Origin: Niallia sp. XMNu-256 | GTDB lineage: Bacteria > Bacillota > Bacilli > Bacillales > Cytobacillaceae | DNA: 64,000 bases | NCBI RefSeq assembly: GCF_036670015.1 | Contig: NZ_CP137636.1 | Coordinates: 3,140,501 to 3,204,500, forward strand | Direction: 5' to 3' | In this document: in pieces, positions 45,967 through 55,940 of the stretch | How positions within the stretch are numbered: the stretch's first letter is position 1 | Layout of the letters: each line of letters starts with the position of its first letter | Made by a program: the position numbers and the translations under genes | The notes under the pieces: model-generated | What the model was told of the DNA's origin: nothing | The model's database searches: none | What the model saw: only the letters and a program-made list of their open reading frames with translations

Positions 45967-47235
45967 TTATAGTTCTTTTCGCATCATGTTGTTTGAATAA
46001 AGTGGTTTGTCTACCTTAAATTGGACAACCTGTAACGGATGACGAGCTGCGTCTAGTTCATTCCCATCCTCGTCCCATATCTTATCAATGACAATTTTGA
46101 AGTTTTCAATTTCCGGTCCAAAGAATTCAACTTCTTGACCTGGTTTAAAATGATTTCTTTGCTGTAAAGTAACCATTTCTGTTTCAGGATTGTAATCAAG
46201 AACAAGACCCGCAAAGTCGTAGCTAGTCTTCTTGCTATGATTACCAAACATCTGTTCTTTATAACCAGGAACCCCTTCAAAGAAAGCAGGTGCCGTATCA
46301 CGATTTGCACACTTGTCTAATTCATCCAACCATTCCTGATGAATGACAAAATGATCTGGATCCGCACAGTAAGCATCAATGACTTTGCGATAAACACTTA
46401 TAACGGTTGCAATATAATGGATGGATTTCATTCGACCTTCAACTTTAAGACTATCGATTCCTAATTCAATCATCTTTGGAATGGATTGAATCAAGTTCAA
46501 ATCTTTCGGACTCATCGCAAAGGGTGCATCCTCTTCGGCAAATAAAGCATTTTCTTCGTTGTCATTTAATTGATATAAGTCATAATCCCAGCGGCAAGAT
46601 TGGCAGCAACCGCCACGATTTGAATCTCGGGCTGTCATATGGTTACTTAATGTACAACGGCCAGAATAAGCAATACACATTGCACCATGAACAAAGGTCT
46701 CAATTTCAATGTCAACCTTTTCCTTCATTTCTCGAATTTCTTCAGCACTTGTTTCCCGTGCAAGCACCACTCGTTCACAACCTTCTTCTTTCCAAAATTG
46801 GACAGTTTGCCAGTTGGTTATTGACTGTTGTGTACTGATATGAACCTCAATTTCAGGTGCAACTCTTCTACATGTTTCAATAATTAGTGGATCAGCCACA
46901 ATGATTCCATGTACACCCGCTTCTTTTAGTCCAAGCATATATTCTTCTAATCCATCTATATTCTCATTATGAGCAAAAATATTCGTTGTTACATAAACCT
47001 TTGCCCCATATTTACTTGCAAATTCAACGCCTTCTTTCATTTCCTTGAAAGTAAAATTATCAGCATTTGAACGCAATCCATACTCTTGTCCACCAATAAA
47101 AACAGCGTCAGCTCCGTAATGAACCGCTATTTTTAGCTTTTCAAGATTTCCAGCTGGTGCAAGTAATTCAGGCTTCTTCACAATTACGCGTTTCCCATTC
47201 ACGATTTTTGAAATCGGTTCTTTTACGATAGCCAT
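45967..47235 (-). CDS. trhP2: tRNA uridine-34 hydroxylase subunit TrhP2 (peptidase U32 family)
   Basis: TrhP2 (YrrO) belongs to the U32 family once called collagenases; in B. subtilis it and YrrN make 5-hydroxyuridine at tRNA wobble position 34. The 422-residue protein has PELLAPAGNLEKLK, GADAVFIGG, HISTQQSITNW, the cysteine cluster CIAYSGRC with GGCCQSCRW (a likely iron-sulfur site) and the family end motif DSLKVEGRMKS. AAAGGAGATAAAGA precedes ATG. It follows trhP1 and trmR, so the whole modification pathway is together. Confidence 0.93.
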   Translation of the reverse strand: MAIVKEPISKIVNGKRVIVKKPELLAPAGNLEKLKIAVHYGADAVFIGGQEYGLRSNADNFTFKEMKEGVEFASKYGAKVYVTTNIFAHNENIDGLEEYMLGLKEAGVHGIIVADPLIIETCRRVAPEIEVHISTQQSITNWQTVQFWKEEGCERVVLARETSAEEIREMKEKVDIEIETFVHGAMCIAYSGRCTLSNHMTARDSNRGGCCQSCRWDYDLYQLNDNEENALFAEEDAPFAMSPKDLNLIQSIPKMIELGIDSLKVEGRMKSIHYIATVISVYRKVIDAYCADPDHFVIHQEWLDELDKCANRDTAPAFFEGVPGYKEQMFGNHSKKTSYDFAGLVLDYNPETEMVTLQQRNHFKPGQEVEFFGPEIENFKIVIDKIWDEDGNELDAARHPLQVVQFKVDKPLYSNNMMRKEL

Positions 47236-47331
47236 TCTTTATCTCCTTTCACTTTCCTAAGTTCGTTTTCGTTCGTTGTATAACAAGCCATATCCCTGTC
47301 ATGTATAAATATGGCTGTTTGTTTGATCTGT

Positions 47332-48261
47332 TTAATAAACCGTTTCTTTAAAGAAGAAACCTGTGTCAAGAGGTCGAGAAGCTGGTTGAATTTCCTGTAT
47401 ACGTTCGAGTAGCTCTCCTTTAATATCTTCATATGCATCAGGGTCTTCACAGCAGATATCAATCGCTTTTCGATACAATTTCGTTACCTCAAGGATGTAT
47501 TCGAAAGAATGCAGAACTCCATCTATTTTGAAAGAGTCAATTCCTACCTCAATAAGTTCCTGTAATTCATCAATCACGCACATATCATTCGGACTCATAA
47601 TATGGGTTCCATTTTCATCTTCAAAAAGTGGGTATTTCGTTCCCCGCTCTTTATCGTGTAAAAACAGCCCGTTTCTATTACTTTCCTTTTCGATTTCCAT
47701 GTCTTTTCCCTGATATCGAAAATAGTTACCTAGTAAAGAGCGTTTTGATTGGAACATATTTAACATGCCATGAACTTGCACTTCAATTTCGATTTCGGCA
47801 TTCTCTTTTATCTCTAGAATGGCATCTAAATTAATTTCTTTGGCTAGTACCGCCCGTTTTGCCCCTTTTCTTCCCCAATAGTTGCACGTATACCAGTTTG
47901 TCCCCGTTGTTTCCGTACTCCAGTGCAGTTTCATGTCTGGGGCTGCCTCTCTAGCTGCAAGCAATACAGCTGGATCACCAAAGGTGACGCCATCAACATG
48001 AATGGATGTCAAAAACTGTAGATATCCTGGCAACTCAGGAAGTTTGTCATTATGGAATAAGGCATTCATCGCCACGTATACTTTTTTCCCATGTTCGTGA
48101 GCGATTTCAACCGCTTTTTTAATATCATCACGGGGAAATTCCCCTGCTAAACGTAAACCAAATTTTTGTTCTCCCACTAAAAAAGCATCTGCTCCCGCTT
48201 CAATTAATGGAAGAATGTCATGAATAGAAACTGGAGTTACAAGTAATTCCGGCTTATTCAT
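47332..48261 (-). CDS. trhP1: tRNA uridine-34 hydroxylase subunit TrhP1 (peptidase U32 family)
   Basis: TrhP1 (YrrN) is the second U32 protein of the tRNA hydroxylation pair. The 309-residue protein has KPELLVTPVSIHDILPL, GADAFLVGEQKFGLRL, STETTGTNWYTCNYWG and DSFKIDGVLHSFEY. It lacks the cysteine cluster seen in TrhP2, suggesting only the partner holds the cluster. The start is ambiguous: ATG at 48261 and ATG at 48264 share the ribosome site AAAGGGG; 48261 matches the B. subtilis N-terminus. It overlaps or abuts the trmR stop and is 96 bases before trhP2. Confidence 0.92.
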   Translation of the reverse strand: MNKPELLVTPVSIHDILPLIEAGADAFLVGEQKFGLRLAGEFPRDDIKKAVEIAHEHGKKVYVAMNALFHNDKLPELPGYLQFLTSIHVDGVTFGDPAVLLAAREAAPDMKLHWSTETTGTNWYTCNYWGRKGAKRAVLAKEINLDAILEIKENAEIEIEVQVHGMLNMFQSKRSLLGNYFRYQGKDMEIEKESNRNGLFLHDKERGTKYPLFEDENGTHIMSPNDMCVIDELQELIEVGIDSFKIDGVLHSFEYILEVTKLYRKAIDICCEDPDAYEDIKGELLERIQEIQPASRPLDTGFFFKETVY

Positions 48262-48266
48262 CATCT

Positions 48267-48902
48267 TCACCCCTTTTTACTGATTGCAATTCCGTCTCCA
48301 ACGGGTAAAATAACAGTATCATAATCAGGGTGACTCATGAGCCACTCATTATACTGTTTAATTTTCTTCACAAGTTGGGCTGTTCTTTTATGTTCAATTT
48401 TTTCTTCTGCAACAAGCCCTTTAAATAGCACATTATCGGTGATAACTATTCCTTTATCATCCAAATAACGGCTGTACATTTCAAAAAATCGCTTATACTG
48501 GCCTTTTGCTGCATCTATAAAGATAACATCAAAAGGTCCATAAGAAGACACGGTATTCTCTATTTCAAGTGCATCTCCTATTAATAAAAAGACTCGTTCT
48601 CCCATTTGAGATTCTTCTATATTCTGTTGTGCTAAGAGAGCTCTCTCTTCGTCTCTTTCAATCGTAATAATTTGAGTGGTTGGCAAAGCATCGGCCATTC
48701 TTAGTGCTGAGTAGCCAATTGCTGCCCCTATTTCCAGAATCCTTCTCGGCTCCTTAATGCGAAGGATCTGTAATAATGCCTCAATACCAACTGATTCCAT
48801 AATCGGAACCCCATGGTCCAAAGCATACTTTTCCATTTTGCTAAAAAAATCAGACCGCTCACGTATTAAACCTTCAATATAATGATGAACAGAATCTTTC
48901 AT
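48267..48902 (-). CDS. trmR: tRNA 5-hydroxyuridine O-methyltransferase TrmR
   Basis: TrmR (YrrM) methylates 5-hydroxyuridine to 5-methoxyuridine at tRNA position 34. The 211-residue protein is a small O-methyltransferase of the catechol methyltransferase type, with ILEIGAAIGYSALRMA, TIERDEERA, and the metal-binding VIFIDAAKGQYKRFFEMY and VITDNVLFKG. ATG at 48902 is chosen over a GTG at 48911 that lies against the ribosome site. It directly precedes the hydroxylase genes, giving a complete pathway in one operon. Confidence 0.93.
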   Translation of the reverse strand: MKDSVHHYIEGLIRERSDFFSKMEKYALDHGVPIMESVGIEALLQILRIKEPRRILEIGAAIGYSALRMADALPTTQIITIERDEERALLAQQNIEESQMGERVFLLIGDALEIENTVSSYGPFDVIFIDAAKGQYKRFFEMYSRYLDDKGIVITDNVLFKGLVAEEKIEHKRTAQLVKKIKQYNEWLMSHPDYDTVILPVGDGIAISKKG

Positions 48903-49108
48903 CCTACCCACATCCCTTTTTACAACAAGAAAAAATAGCGTTTCACAGAAGGCGAAAACGGTAATTAGAGAAATCTATTTGCCGTAAAATGCCTTGTACA
49001 CTGTGTTTACGCTACTTAACATGATTGGATCACAAAATAACTTTTTCTATAATAACATAAACCAAGAAGAATTACCAAATTTACAAAGGCCAATTCCCTT
49101 AGTTGGTA

Positions 49109-50242
49109 TTAATTCCCAGTAATATATTTAGCTTTTTTCGCTGCATGCTCATCAAGTGTGACAGAGAAATAGACTTGACCATCAGGAGCAGCTAAGAAAT
49201 ATAGATAGTTGGTTTCTGCAGGAGAAAGTGCGGCTTCAATTGAAGATACCCCCGCATTTGCAATAGGTCCAGGTGTTAATCCTGAATTCTTATACGTATT
49301 ATATGGATGATCTACTTCTAAATCTTTATAGTAAACTCTCTCTTGGTGTGCTCCTTTTGCATAGAGGACAGTTGGATCTGTCTGTAAGGGCATCCCTAGA
49401 TCTAGTCGATTATAAAAAACACCCGAAATTTGGTCACGGTCAACTTGTTTCGTCGCTTCTTCTTCAATTAATGAGGCCATTGTCAGTAATTCATGAACGG
49501 TCATGTTCTTTTCTTTAATTTGAGTTTGATAATTCTCGATAACTGATTGGGTTTTATCAAGCATAACCGCGACAATCTCTTCGATCGATGGGTTTTCTAC
49601 ATAGAACGAATAGGTTGCCGGAAATAAATATCCCTCCAATGGATATCTGACCTTAGCATCATAAACCTCTTTTGTTATTAGATCAGGATATTGGTTCATT
49701 AGTGAATCAATAAATTCATGATCATTTAACATTTTCATGACTTCTTCAGAGGAGTAATTCGTATTGTCCGCAATAATGCCGGCAATTTCTTTGAGGTGAG
49801 TTCCCTCAGGAATTGCAATTTTAACAACCGCATCTTGAATCACTTTTCCGGTTTTTAGACTATTAATAATTTGTTCTAATGTCATAGAAGGCTTTAAAAC
49901 ATAATCTCCTGCCATAAAACCAGATTCATTTTTAAATTTAACATAATATTTAAACACACGGGCATCTTTAATGATCCCGCTTTCCTCTAAGATGTTTGAA
50001 ATATTTGTTACTCCGGAACCGATCGGAATACTAACAGCAATTTCTTCTTTGCTATTCGAATCAACCGGCTTTAAGGCAGAACTAATATAAAAATAGCCTC
50101 CAACAACGACTACGGCTACAATAATAAAGATAGCAAGTGAGATCATTGCAACAACTTTGCGAACTACTTTTGCCTCATTTTGACGTTCGATTAATTTCTC
50201 TTTAAAGATTGCCTTTTTGTCATTCTTCTCTTCAGAGTTCAT
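49109..50242 (-). CDS. mltG: Endolytic murein transglycosylase MltG
   Basis: MltG (YrrL, YceG family) cleaves nascent glycan strands and sets their length. The 377-residue protein has a charged cytoplasmic N-terminus (about 1-28), a membrane helix (about 29-54), a LysM-like region with IPEGTHLKEIAGIIADNT, and the catalytic domain with the glutamate-rich MASLIEEEATKQVDRDQISGVFYNRL and the conserved PYNTYKNSGLTPGPI. GGAGGGAAAGG precedes ATG. It is separated from yrzB by a terminator and lies before trmR. Confidence 0.96.
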   Translation of the reverse strand: MNSEEKNDKKAIFKEKLIERQNEAKVVRKVVAMISLAIFIIVAVVVVGGYFYISSALKPVDSNSKEEIAVSIPIGSGVTNISNILEESGIIKDARVFKYYVKFKNESGFMAGDYVLKPSMTLEQIINSLKTGKVIQDAVVKIAIPEGTHLKEIAGIIADNTNYSSEEVMKMLNDHEFIDSLMNQYPDLITKEVYDAKVRYPLEGYLFPATYSFYVENPSIEEIVAVMLDKTQSVIENYQTQIKEKNMTVHELLTMASLIEEEATKQVDRDQISGVFYNRLDLGMPLQTDPTVLYAKGAHQERVYYKDLEVDHPYNTYKNSGLTPGPIANAGVSSIEAALSPAETNYLYFLAAPDGQVYFSVTLDEHAAKKAKYITGN

Positions 50243-50310
50243 CCTTTCCCTCCATTCTACAGGATTCTACATATTTCTCGAATCATTATACTATAATTCC
50301 TTCAAAGCGT

Positions 50311-50349
50311 AAAAAAATATCAAGCCTAATAAGATCGGCTTGATATTTT
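50311..50349 (-). terminator. Terminator after yrzB
   Basis: AAATATCAAGCC (50315-50326) pairs perfectly with GGCTTGATATTT (50337-50348); the minus strand continues with several T. It ends the alaS-yrzB operon. Confidence 0.9.
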
Positions 50350-50373
50350 CATAACTATTATAGTATTCCTTAC

Positions 50374-50658
50374 TTATTCTTCCTCATCTTCAGCAAGGAA
50401 AGTGTTAAGCATTTCTTCGATTAAATCCCATTCTTTATCCGTTTCGATTGGCATTAACTCGCCATCTTCGCCATCAGCATTTGGAATAAAGGCAGAAGCA
50501 TGAATCTCAATTTCTTCTTCATCTTCTTCATCTGAACTAATCGGATAATATAATACATAGGACTTGCCAAACTCTTCTGAGTCAAATGTGAATAGCACTT
50601 CACATAATTGTTCGTTACCTTCTTCGTCGACTACAGTTATATTTTTTTCATCTTGCAT
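50374..50658 (-). CDS. yrzB: DUF1292 protein YrzB
   Basis: This acidic 94-residue protein matches Yrz[26 protein letters not shown], then [14 protein letters not shown] and an acidic C-terminus. Its function is unknown. ATG at 50658 lies six bases after GAGGTG; earlier in-frame starts are too close to that site. The conserved alaS-yrzL-yrrK-yrzB order is kept. It starts 10 bases after the ruvX stop. Confidence 0.92.
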   Translation of the reverse strand: MQDEKNITVVDEEGNEQLCEVLFTFDSEEFGKSYVLYYPISSDEEDEEEIEIHASAFIPNADGEDGELMPIETDKEWDLIEEMLNTFLAEDEEE

Positions 50659-50668
50659 CATTTCCACC

Positions 50669-51088
50669 TCATTTGTTTTGACTATCTAAATATCCTTGCA
50701 GGATCATAGATGCCGCCATTTTATCAATAACCTTTTTTCGCTTTTTCCGACTCATATCTGCTTCAATGAGGAGCCTTTCTGCTGCAACAGTTGTTAATCT
50801 TTCATCCCACAAAACAACCGGAATACCGAATCTTGTATTCAACTCATCTGCATAAAACTGACTGGCTTCCCCACGCGGCCCAATCGTTCCATTCATATTT
50901 TTAGGCAATCCGACAACAATTTTACTAACGTCATGGTCTTTAATCAGATTCTCCATTTCCTCGAATCCGTATTCACCTTGTTCTTCATTTATTGCAATGG
51001 TCTTTAAGCCCTGTGCAGTCCAGCCGAGTTCATCACTTAGAGAAACTCCCACGGTCTTTGATCCAACATCCAAGCCCATAATTCGCAT
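50669..51088 (-). CDS. ruvX: RuvX/YqgF family nuclease
   Basis: RuvX (YrrK) has an RNase H fold and is called a Holliday junction resolvase, though related YqgF proteins process pre-16S rRNA ends. The 139-residue protein has the metal aspartate in [30 protein letters not shown] and [13 protein letters not shown], and [14 protein letters not shown] at its end. Length is typical. GAGGGATTATT precedes ATG. It lies between reoM and yrzB. Confidence 0.95.
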   Translation of the reverse strand: MRIMGLDVGSKTVGVSLSDELGWTAQGLKTIAINEEQGEYGFEEMENLIKDHDVSKIVVGLPKNMNGTIGPRGEASQFYADELNTRFGIPVVLWDERLTTVAAERLLIEADMSRKKRKKVIDKMAASMILQGYLDSQNK

Positions 51089-51115
51089 AATAATCCCTCA
51101 TCCTTATCAATAAAG

Positions 51116-51145
51116 AAGGCACTTTTAGCAAACCAAAAGTGCCTT
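51116..51145. terminator. Hairpin between reoM and ruvX
   Basis: AAGGCACTTTT (51116-51126) and AAAAGTGCCTT (51135-51145) form a perfect 11-bp stem. On the minus strand the end is CTTTATTG, a modest T run, so it is probably a partial terminator within the operon. Confidence 0.7.
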
Positions 51146-51156
51146 GCAAAGCATGT

Positions 51157-51420
51157 CTACAATTTGTACTCTTTTAAATAGGACTTCATCAATTCCTCCA
51201 TAATTTCATCACGCTCTAGCTTTCGAATTAAATTGCGTGCATCTTTATGTCTAGGAATATAAGCTGGATCGCCGGATAATAGGTACCCAACAATTTGATT
51301 GATGGGATTGTACCCTTTTTCCTGAAGCGCCTCATAAACTTGGAGTAGTACTTCCTTTACATTATGTTCAACAGGTTCCTCAGAGAAATTGAACCTCATT
51401 GTTTGATCAAATGAGCTCAC
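51157..51420 (-). CDS. reoM: IreB/ReoM family regulatory phosphoprotein
   Basis: This 87-residue protein (YrzL in B. subtilis, ReoM in Listeria, IreB in Enterococcus) is phosphorylated by PASTA-domain kinases and in Listeria controls ClpCP degradation of MurA. The phosphosite context [11 protein letters not shown] is present with threonine at residue 7, and the helical core [30 protein letters not shown] is nearly invariant. GTG at 51420 follows GAGGTG by six bases; frames further upstream lack a ribosome site. It lies after alaS in the usual order. Confidence 0.94.
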   Translation of the reverse strand: MSSFDQTMRFNFSEEPVEHNVKEVLLQVYEALQEKGYNPINQIVGYLLSGDPAYIPRHKDARNLIRKLERDEIMEELMKSYLKEYKL

Positions 51421-51523
51421 AATGTACACCTCACTTTTTTGAGGAAAAGATAGTCCGATTGAAAAGAAAGAAAACCTTTTCAACATTTCTTCAATATTTA
51501 TTCTACACTAATTTTTAACAATA

Positions 51524-54157
51524 TCAAACAGATTTAACCCATTCTTGTACGTATTCTAGTGCAGCATCTAATTTAGAAGGATCCTTTCCCCCTGCCTGTG
51601 CCATATCAGGACGGCCGCCACCGCCACCGCCACAACGGGTGGAGACTTCTTTAATTAACTTTCCAGCATGGTATCCTTTGTCAATTAAATCCTTTGTCAC
51701 ACCAGCAATTAAATTTACTTTTCCATCAACCGCACTGCCAAGTACAATTATGCCTGAACCCATTTTTTGTTTTAAGTCATCAGCCATATTACGAAGATTA
51801 TTCATATCGACGTTTTGGACCTTTGCTGCCAATACAGGGACTCCATCGACTTCTTGTACTTTTGAAATTAGACTTCCCGCTTCAATATTACCCAATTTTG
51901 CCGCTAATGATTCATTTTCACGATGTAAATGTCTGATTTCATTTTGCAAACTATCAATTCTTGCCGGAACATCTTTCACACTTGATTTTAATTTTGCTGC
52001 GGCTTCTTTTAAAACACCAATTTGCTGGTTCATTAAGCTATATGCAGCTTCTCCTGTAACTGCTTCAATACGGCGTGTGCCAGCCCCAATCCCGCTTTCG
52101 GAAACAATTTTAAATAATCCAATTACTGAGCTATTCGGCACATGGCAGCCTCCACATAGTTCAAGGCTGTAGTCACCAATCTTTACGACGCGGACAATAT
52201 CGCCATATTTTTCACCAAACAGTGCCATTGCACCCATTGCTTTTGCTTCATTGATTCCTTTATAATCAATCTCAACATTTAAGCTTTTCCAAATCTGCCC
52301 GTTTACAATTTCTTCAATTCTCTCTAATTCTTCAGGTTGAATCTGTCCAAAGTGAGAGAAGTCAAAACGTAAACGATCAGGTTCTACTAATGAACCGGCT
52401 TGGTTAACATGGTACCCAAGCACATCTTTTAAAGCCTGATGAAGAAGATGTGTTGCGGTATGATTTTTAATGACTTTTGCACGGTTTTCTTCATGAACAG
52501 TTGCGGTTACTGATTGATTAACTGTTAATTCCCCTTCAGCAACAAGAGCGCGGTGAAGACTCTGTCCGTTCGGTGCCTTTTGAACGTCTAAAACATCAAC
52601 TTTTAACCCTGGGGCTGTTAATGTCCCTTTATCAGCTATTTGACCCCCACTTTCAGCGTAAAATGGGGTAGCATCAAGGATAAATTGAATTTCATCCCCC
52701 TGGGTCGCCTTTTCAACTAGCTCGCCATCCTTTAAGAGAACCACAACATTTCCTTGAACTTGGAGCTGATCATAACCAACAAACTTGCTCTCGTTATGGA
52801 TATCTCTTAATACGCCACCTTGTACTTGCATCGAATCAACTTCTTGTCTTGCTGTTCGTGCCCGCTCACGCTGTTTCTCCATTTCAACCTCAAAACCGTC
52901 ATGATCAATCGTCATGCCTTCTTCTTCTGCGTATTCTTCAGTAAGTTCAACTGGGAATCCGTACGTATCATATAATTTAAAAACATCTTCACCAGAAATT
53001 TGGCTGTTACCTTTTTCCTTTTCTTTCTTCATCACATCAAATAATATTGTTAAGCCTTCATGTAACGTTTCATGGAAACGCTCTTCTTCATTTTTTATCA
53101 CTTTTTCAATGAAATCTTCTTTTTCCTTAACGGTTGGGTAAAAGTCAACCATAATTTCCCCAACAACCGGAACGAGTTCATACATGAATGGACGATTGAT
53201 GTTGATGTTTTTGGCATAACGAACCGCTCTTCTAAGTAAGCGTCTTAAGACATAGCCACGGCCCTCATTCGAAGGGAGTGCTCCATCGCCAACTGCAAAC
53301 GCAACCGTTCTTACATGGTCAGCAATTACTTTAAAGGCAACATCATCTTCATCATTCTTACCATATTCTGTATTCGCGATTTTTTCTGTTGCTTTAATAA
53401 TTGGCATAAACAAGTCAGTATCAAAGTTGGTATTTACATTTTGGACAAGTGAGGTAATACGCTCAAGTCCCATTCCGGTATCAATGTTTTTATTCGGCAG
53501 CGGCGTATAGGTTCCATCAGGATTATGATTGAATTCAGAGAATACCAGATTCCATACTTCTAAATAGCGTTCGTTTTCTCCGCCAGGATATAGTTCTGGA
53601 TCAGATAAGTCATTTCCAAACTCTGGCCCACGATCATAGAAGATCTCGGAGTTTGGACCACTTGGACCTTCTCCAATATCCCAAAAGTTCCCTTCAAGGC
53701 GGATGATTCTTTCCTCAGGAACGCCTACTTTGTTTTTCCAAACCTTATAAGCATCTTCATCTTCTGGGTGAATCGTAACAGACAGTTTTTCAGGATTAAA
53801 TCCAATCCATTTTTCGTCTGTTAAAAATTCCCATGCCCAAATAATCGCATCTTCTTTAAAGTAGTCACCAATTGAAAAGCTCCCTAACATCTCAAAGAAT
53901 GTATGATGTCTTGCCGTTTTTCCAACGTTTTCAATATCATTTGTACGAATCGATTTCTGAGCATTTGTGATCCGAGGATTTTGTGGAACGACACGACCGT
54001 CAAAATATTTTTTTAGTGTTGCTACTCCACTGTTAATCCATAATAACGATGGGTCATCATGAGGAACAAGGGATGCACTTGGTTCAACAGCATGCCCTTT
54101 TTCTTGGAAAAAGTCTAAGAACATTTGTCGGATTTGTGAACCCGTTAAATTTTTCAT
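51524..54157 (-). CDS. alaS: Alanyl-tRNA synthetase
   Basis: AlaS charges tRNA-Ala and edits mischarged Ser or Gly. The 877-residue class II enzyme begins [17 protein letters not shown], and has the N-terminal catalytic core (with [14 protein letters not shown] and the DTGMGLERI motif), the editing domain with [11 protein letters not shown] and CGGCH, and a C-terminal DHHA1 domain with a glycine run in [21 protein letters not shown] at 54157 follows GGAGG by seven bases. It is controlled by the T-box leader upstream and followed by reoM-ruvX-yrzB. Confidence 0.99.
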   Translation of the reverse strand: MKNLTGSQIRQMFLDFFQEKGHAVEPSASLVPHDDPSLLWINSGVATLKKYFDGRVVPQNPRITNAQKSIRTNDIENVGKTARHHTFFEMLGSFSIGDYFKEDAIIWAWEFLTDEKWIGFNPEKLSVTIHPEDEDAYKVWKNKVGVPEERIIRLEGNFWDIGEGPSGPNSEIFYDRGPEFGNDLSDPELYPGGENERYLEVWNLVFSEFNHNPDGTYTPLPNKNIDTGMGLERITSLVQNVNTNFDTDLFMPIIKATEKIANTEYGKNDEDDVAFKVIADHVRTVAFAVGDGALPSNEGRGYVLRRLLRRAVRYAKNININRPFMYELVPVVGEIMVDFYPTVKEKEDFIEKVIKNEEERFHETLHEGLTILFDVMKKEKEKGNSQISGEDVFKLYDTYGFPVELTEEYAEEEGMTIDHDGFEVEMEKQRERARTARQEVDSMQVQGGVLRDIHNESKFVGYDQLQVQGNVVVLLKDGELVEKATQGDEIQFILDATPFYAESGGQIADKGTLTAPGLKVDVLDVQKAPNGQSLHRALVAEGELTVNQSVTATVHEENRAKVIKNHTATHLLHQALKDVLGYHVNQAGSLVEPDRLRFDFSHFGQIQPEELERIEEIVNGQIWKSLNVEIDYKGINEAKAMGAMALFGEKYGDIVRVVKIGDYSLELCGGCHVPNSSVIGLFKIVSESGIGAGTRRIEAVTGEAAYSLMNQQIGVLKEAAAKLKSSVKDVPARIDSLQNEIRHLHRENESLAAKLGNIEAGSLISKVQEVDGVPVLAAKVQNVDMNNLRNMADDLKQKMGSGIIVLGSAVDGKVNLIAGVTKDLIDKGYHAGKLIKEVSTRCGGGGGGRPDMAQAGGKDPSKLDAALEYVQEWVKSV

Positions 54158-54185
54158 ATTATAACCTCCAATATAGAATTTTTTG

Positions 54186-54456
54186 CACAAAAAAAGCCCT
54201 TCCTCCCTGGACAGGGACGAGGGACTCTACTCGCGGTACCACCCTGATTATGAATATCTAATATATCCATCTCTCAAATGCCTTAACGCGGCTCACGGCA
54301 GTGATTAGCTGCACTCAGGATTAGCTTTCAGTTATCCTTCATCTAGAGCTTCTTTCAGCTAGGGAAGCTCCTCTCTTACACGTAAATTAACGCTTAGATG
54401 GACTATAACTTACTTTTTCCTTCATCATGTTAACAATGATTTATTGTATGTATTCA
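54186..54456 (-). promoter_or_regulatory. T-box riboswitch of alaS
   Basis: On the minus strand the leader contains the T-box sequence AGGGTGGTACCGCG (54232-54245), followed by a G/C-rich terminator hairpin and a T run just before the alaS ribosome site. Upstream is a stem I-like region with AAGAGAGGAGC and GCTGAAAG elements. Uncharged tRNA pairing with the T-box would favour read-through. Several GCU triplets could be the alanine specifier; I cannot fix which one. Confidence 0.95.
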
Positions 54457-54462
54457 ATACAG

Positions 54463-54492
54463 ATTATAGCGATTTTTACGGAAACTTGTCAA
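54463..54492 (-). promoter_or_regulatory. Sigma-A promoter of alaS
   Basis: On the minus strand TTGACA (54487-54492) and TATAAT (54463-54468) are both perfect and separated by 18 bases, just upstream of the T-box leader. Confidence 0.92.
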
Positions 54493-54535
54493 TATTTACT
54501 GGCAAAGCAGCCATTAAAAGCCAACATTTACCCCT

Positions 54536-55618
54536 TTATGAATCAGGTGTTAATACCTCATGCTTTTTCTCCAAATATTTTCTTAAATGGACAAGACTTA
54601 CTTTTATTATAGCTACAACGGGTACCGACAAGATCATTCCAAGGATTCCACCAATTTCTTCACCAGCAAATAAAGCAAACATGATCATTAATGGATGCAT
54701 ATGCAGACTTTTCCCGACAATAAGCGGCGATAGGATATTTCCTTCCAAAAACTGTAAAACCAAAACGATGACAACAACAATCATAATCATTTTTACAGAA
54801 ATGGTCGCTGCAATTAATAAAGCAGGTATAGCTCCAATGAAAGGGCCAAAATACGGAATGATGTTCGTAATTCCAATGATTGCTCCTAATAAAAGTGGGT
54901 ATTTCATATCAAAAATCCAAAACAGAAAGCTTGTTAAAGTGCCAATTAATCCACAAACTAAAATTTGACCTCTAATATAGCCGCCTAAAGATTTGTCAAT
55001 ATCACGAAGAAGAACGACCCCTTCACGTCTCCATTTCCTAGGTGTTAAATACCAGACTGCCTTTTTAATTGTGACATAGTCTTTTAACATATAAAATGAA
55101 ATAAATGGAATAAGGGCAATTGTGAAGACATTGCCTAACATTTCTAAAATGGAATTAATGATATTTGTGATCCTTAATGCGATCCCTTGTTCAATTGAGG
55201 AAATCCCATCATATACTCTTTTCTGGATTCCATCAGGCCATGTAGAGGTTTTCTCCTGAATGGATTGGGTAAATTCCAAATACTGTTTAGAAAAAATCGG
55301 GATGCTTTCCGCCAAATCTTTCAATTGCCGAATGATTTCTGGCAAACCTTTATAAAAGGCATAGCCAATCCCACCAAAAAATAAAAAATAAATAAAAAAA
55401 ATAGCTAGCCCGCGATGTAAACCAGCTTCATGAATTCTTTCAATAATCGGATGTAATAAATAAGTAATAAATCCTGCGATGAAAAATGGTAAAAGGATCG
55501 TAATTACTGTATCAACTAACGGGTGCCAAAAGGGTTTTAACTTAATGAAAACAAATATAACAATCATTAAAAGGAGTAGAAATCCAAGTCGATAATACCA
55601 TTTTATACGGATGTTCAT
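54536..55618 (-). CDS. yrrI: AI-2E family transporter YrrI
   Basis: The 360-residue membrane protein belongs to the AI-2E/UPF0118 family, some members of which are exporters or Na+/H+ antiporters; its substrate is unknown. About seven hydrophobic helices are visible, starting with residues 9-28, then 33-57 and 68-90, a large soluble loop around 95-150, and a C-terminal bundle with GALIGITNIIPYFGPFIGAIPALLIA, the family signature. AAGGAGG precedes ATG. In B. subtilis the glutamine transport operon separates it from yrrD; here only a zinc-ribbon gene does. Confidence 0.92.
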   Translation of the reverse strand: MNIRIKWYYRLGFLLLLMIVIFVFIKLKPFWHPLVDTVITILLPFFIAGFITYLLHPIIERIHEAGLHRGLAIFFIYFLFFGGIGYAFYKGLPEIIRQLKDLAESIPIFSKQYLEFTQSIQEKTSTWPDGIQKRVYDGISSIEQGIALRITNIINSILEMLGNVFTIALIPFISFYMLKDYVTIKKAVWYLTPRKWRREGVVLLRDIDKSLGGYIRGQILVCGLIGTLTSFLFWIFDMKYPLLLGAIIGITNIIPYFGPFIGAIPALLIAATISVKMIMIVVVIVLVLQFLEGNILSPLIVGKSLHMHPLMIMFALFAGEEIGGILGMILSVPVVAIIKVSLVHLRKYLEKKHEVLTPDS

Positions 55619-55647
55619 TTTGAACCTCCTTGTATGATATAAATATG

Positions 55648-55678
55648 AAAAAATGGGATAACCTTAAAAGGTTACCCC
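55648..55678 (-). terminator. Terminator upstream of yrrI
   Basis: GGGATAACC (55655-55663) and GGTTACCCC (55670-55678) pair with one mismatch; the minus strand continues ATTTTTTC. It ends the yrrD-zinc-ribbon transcript. Confidence 0.82.
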
Positions 55679-55732
55679 GAAATCTACGTTGTCATTCATT
55701 TAAACCCTTTTAAGCGTTGTTATATTATTTAC

Positions 55733-55924
55733 TTACGATAATAATCGACGTTCATCTTCTCCAAATAGATCATCTAAGGAACTTAATGTCCCATCTTCTT
55801 CTACTTGATGGGTATGAATGACCCCTTGGGAAACCGATAGTTCAATGAAACAATTCCAACAATAGTATTGGTTGATTCCAATTTTACCAATGTCTTTACT
55901 TTGGCAATTCGGACAACTAAACAT
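55733..55924 (-). CDS. Small zinc-ribbon protein
   Basis: The 63-residue product reads MFSCPNCQSKDIGKIG and has two CxxC knuckles (C4-C7 and C22-C25), then a C-terminal acidic part with VEEDGTLSSLDDLFGEDE. It resembles small uncharacterised proteins encoded between yrrI and yrrD in Bacillus (YrzR-like), but the exact gene name is uncertain. ATG at 55924 follows GAGGTG by six bases. It starts 16 bases after yrrD and is probably cotranscribed. The function is unknown. Confidence 0.85.
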   Translation of the reverse strand: MFSCPNCQSKDIGKIGINQYYCWNCFIELSVSQGVIHTHQVEEDGTLSSLDDLFGEDERRLLS

Positions 55925-55940
55925 GGGGAACACCTCACAG

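Noticed and set aside
46476-46838. A 120-codon plus-strand frame inside trhP2
   Set aside because: It is antisense to the conserved U32 protein, with no recognisable domain.
51639-52172. A 177-codon open frame on the plus strand opposite alaS
   Set aside because: It lies fully within the conserved alaS gene and has the skewed composition of an antisense frame; no start signal is seen.
54444-54968. A 174-codon plus-strand frame overlapping yrrI and the alaS promoter
   Set aside because: It runs antisense to the AI-2E transporter and across a perfect sigma-A promoter; no ribosome site supports it.
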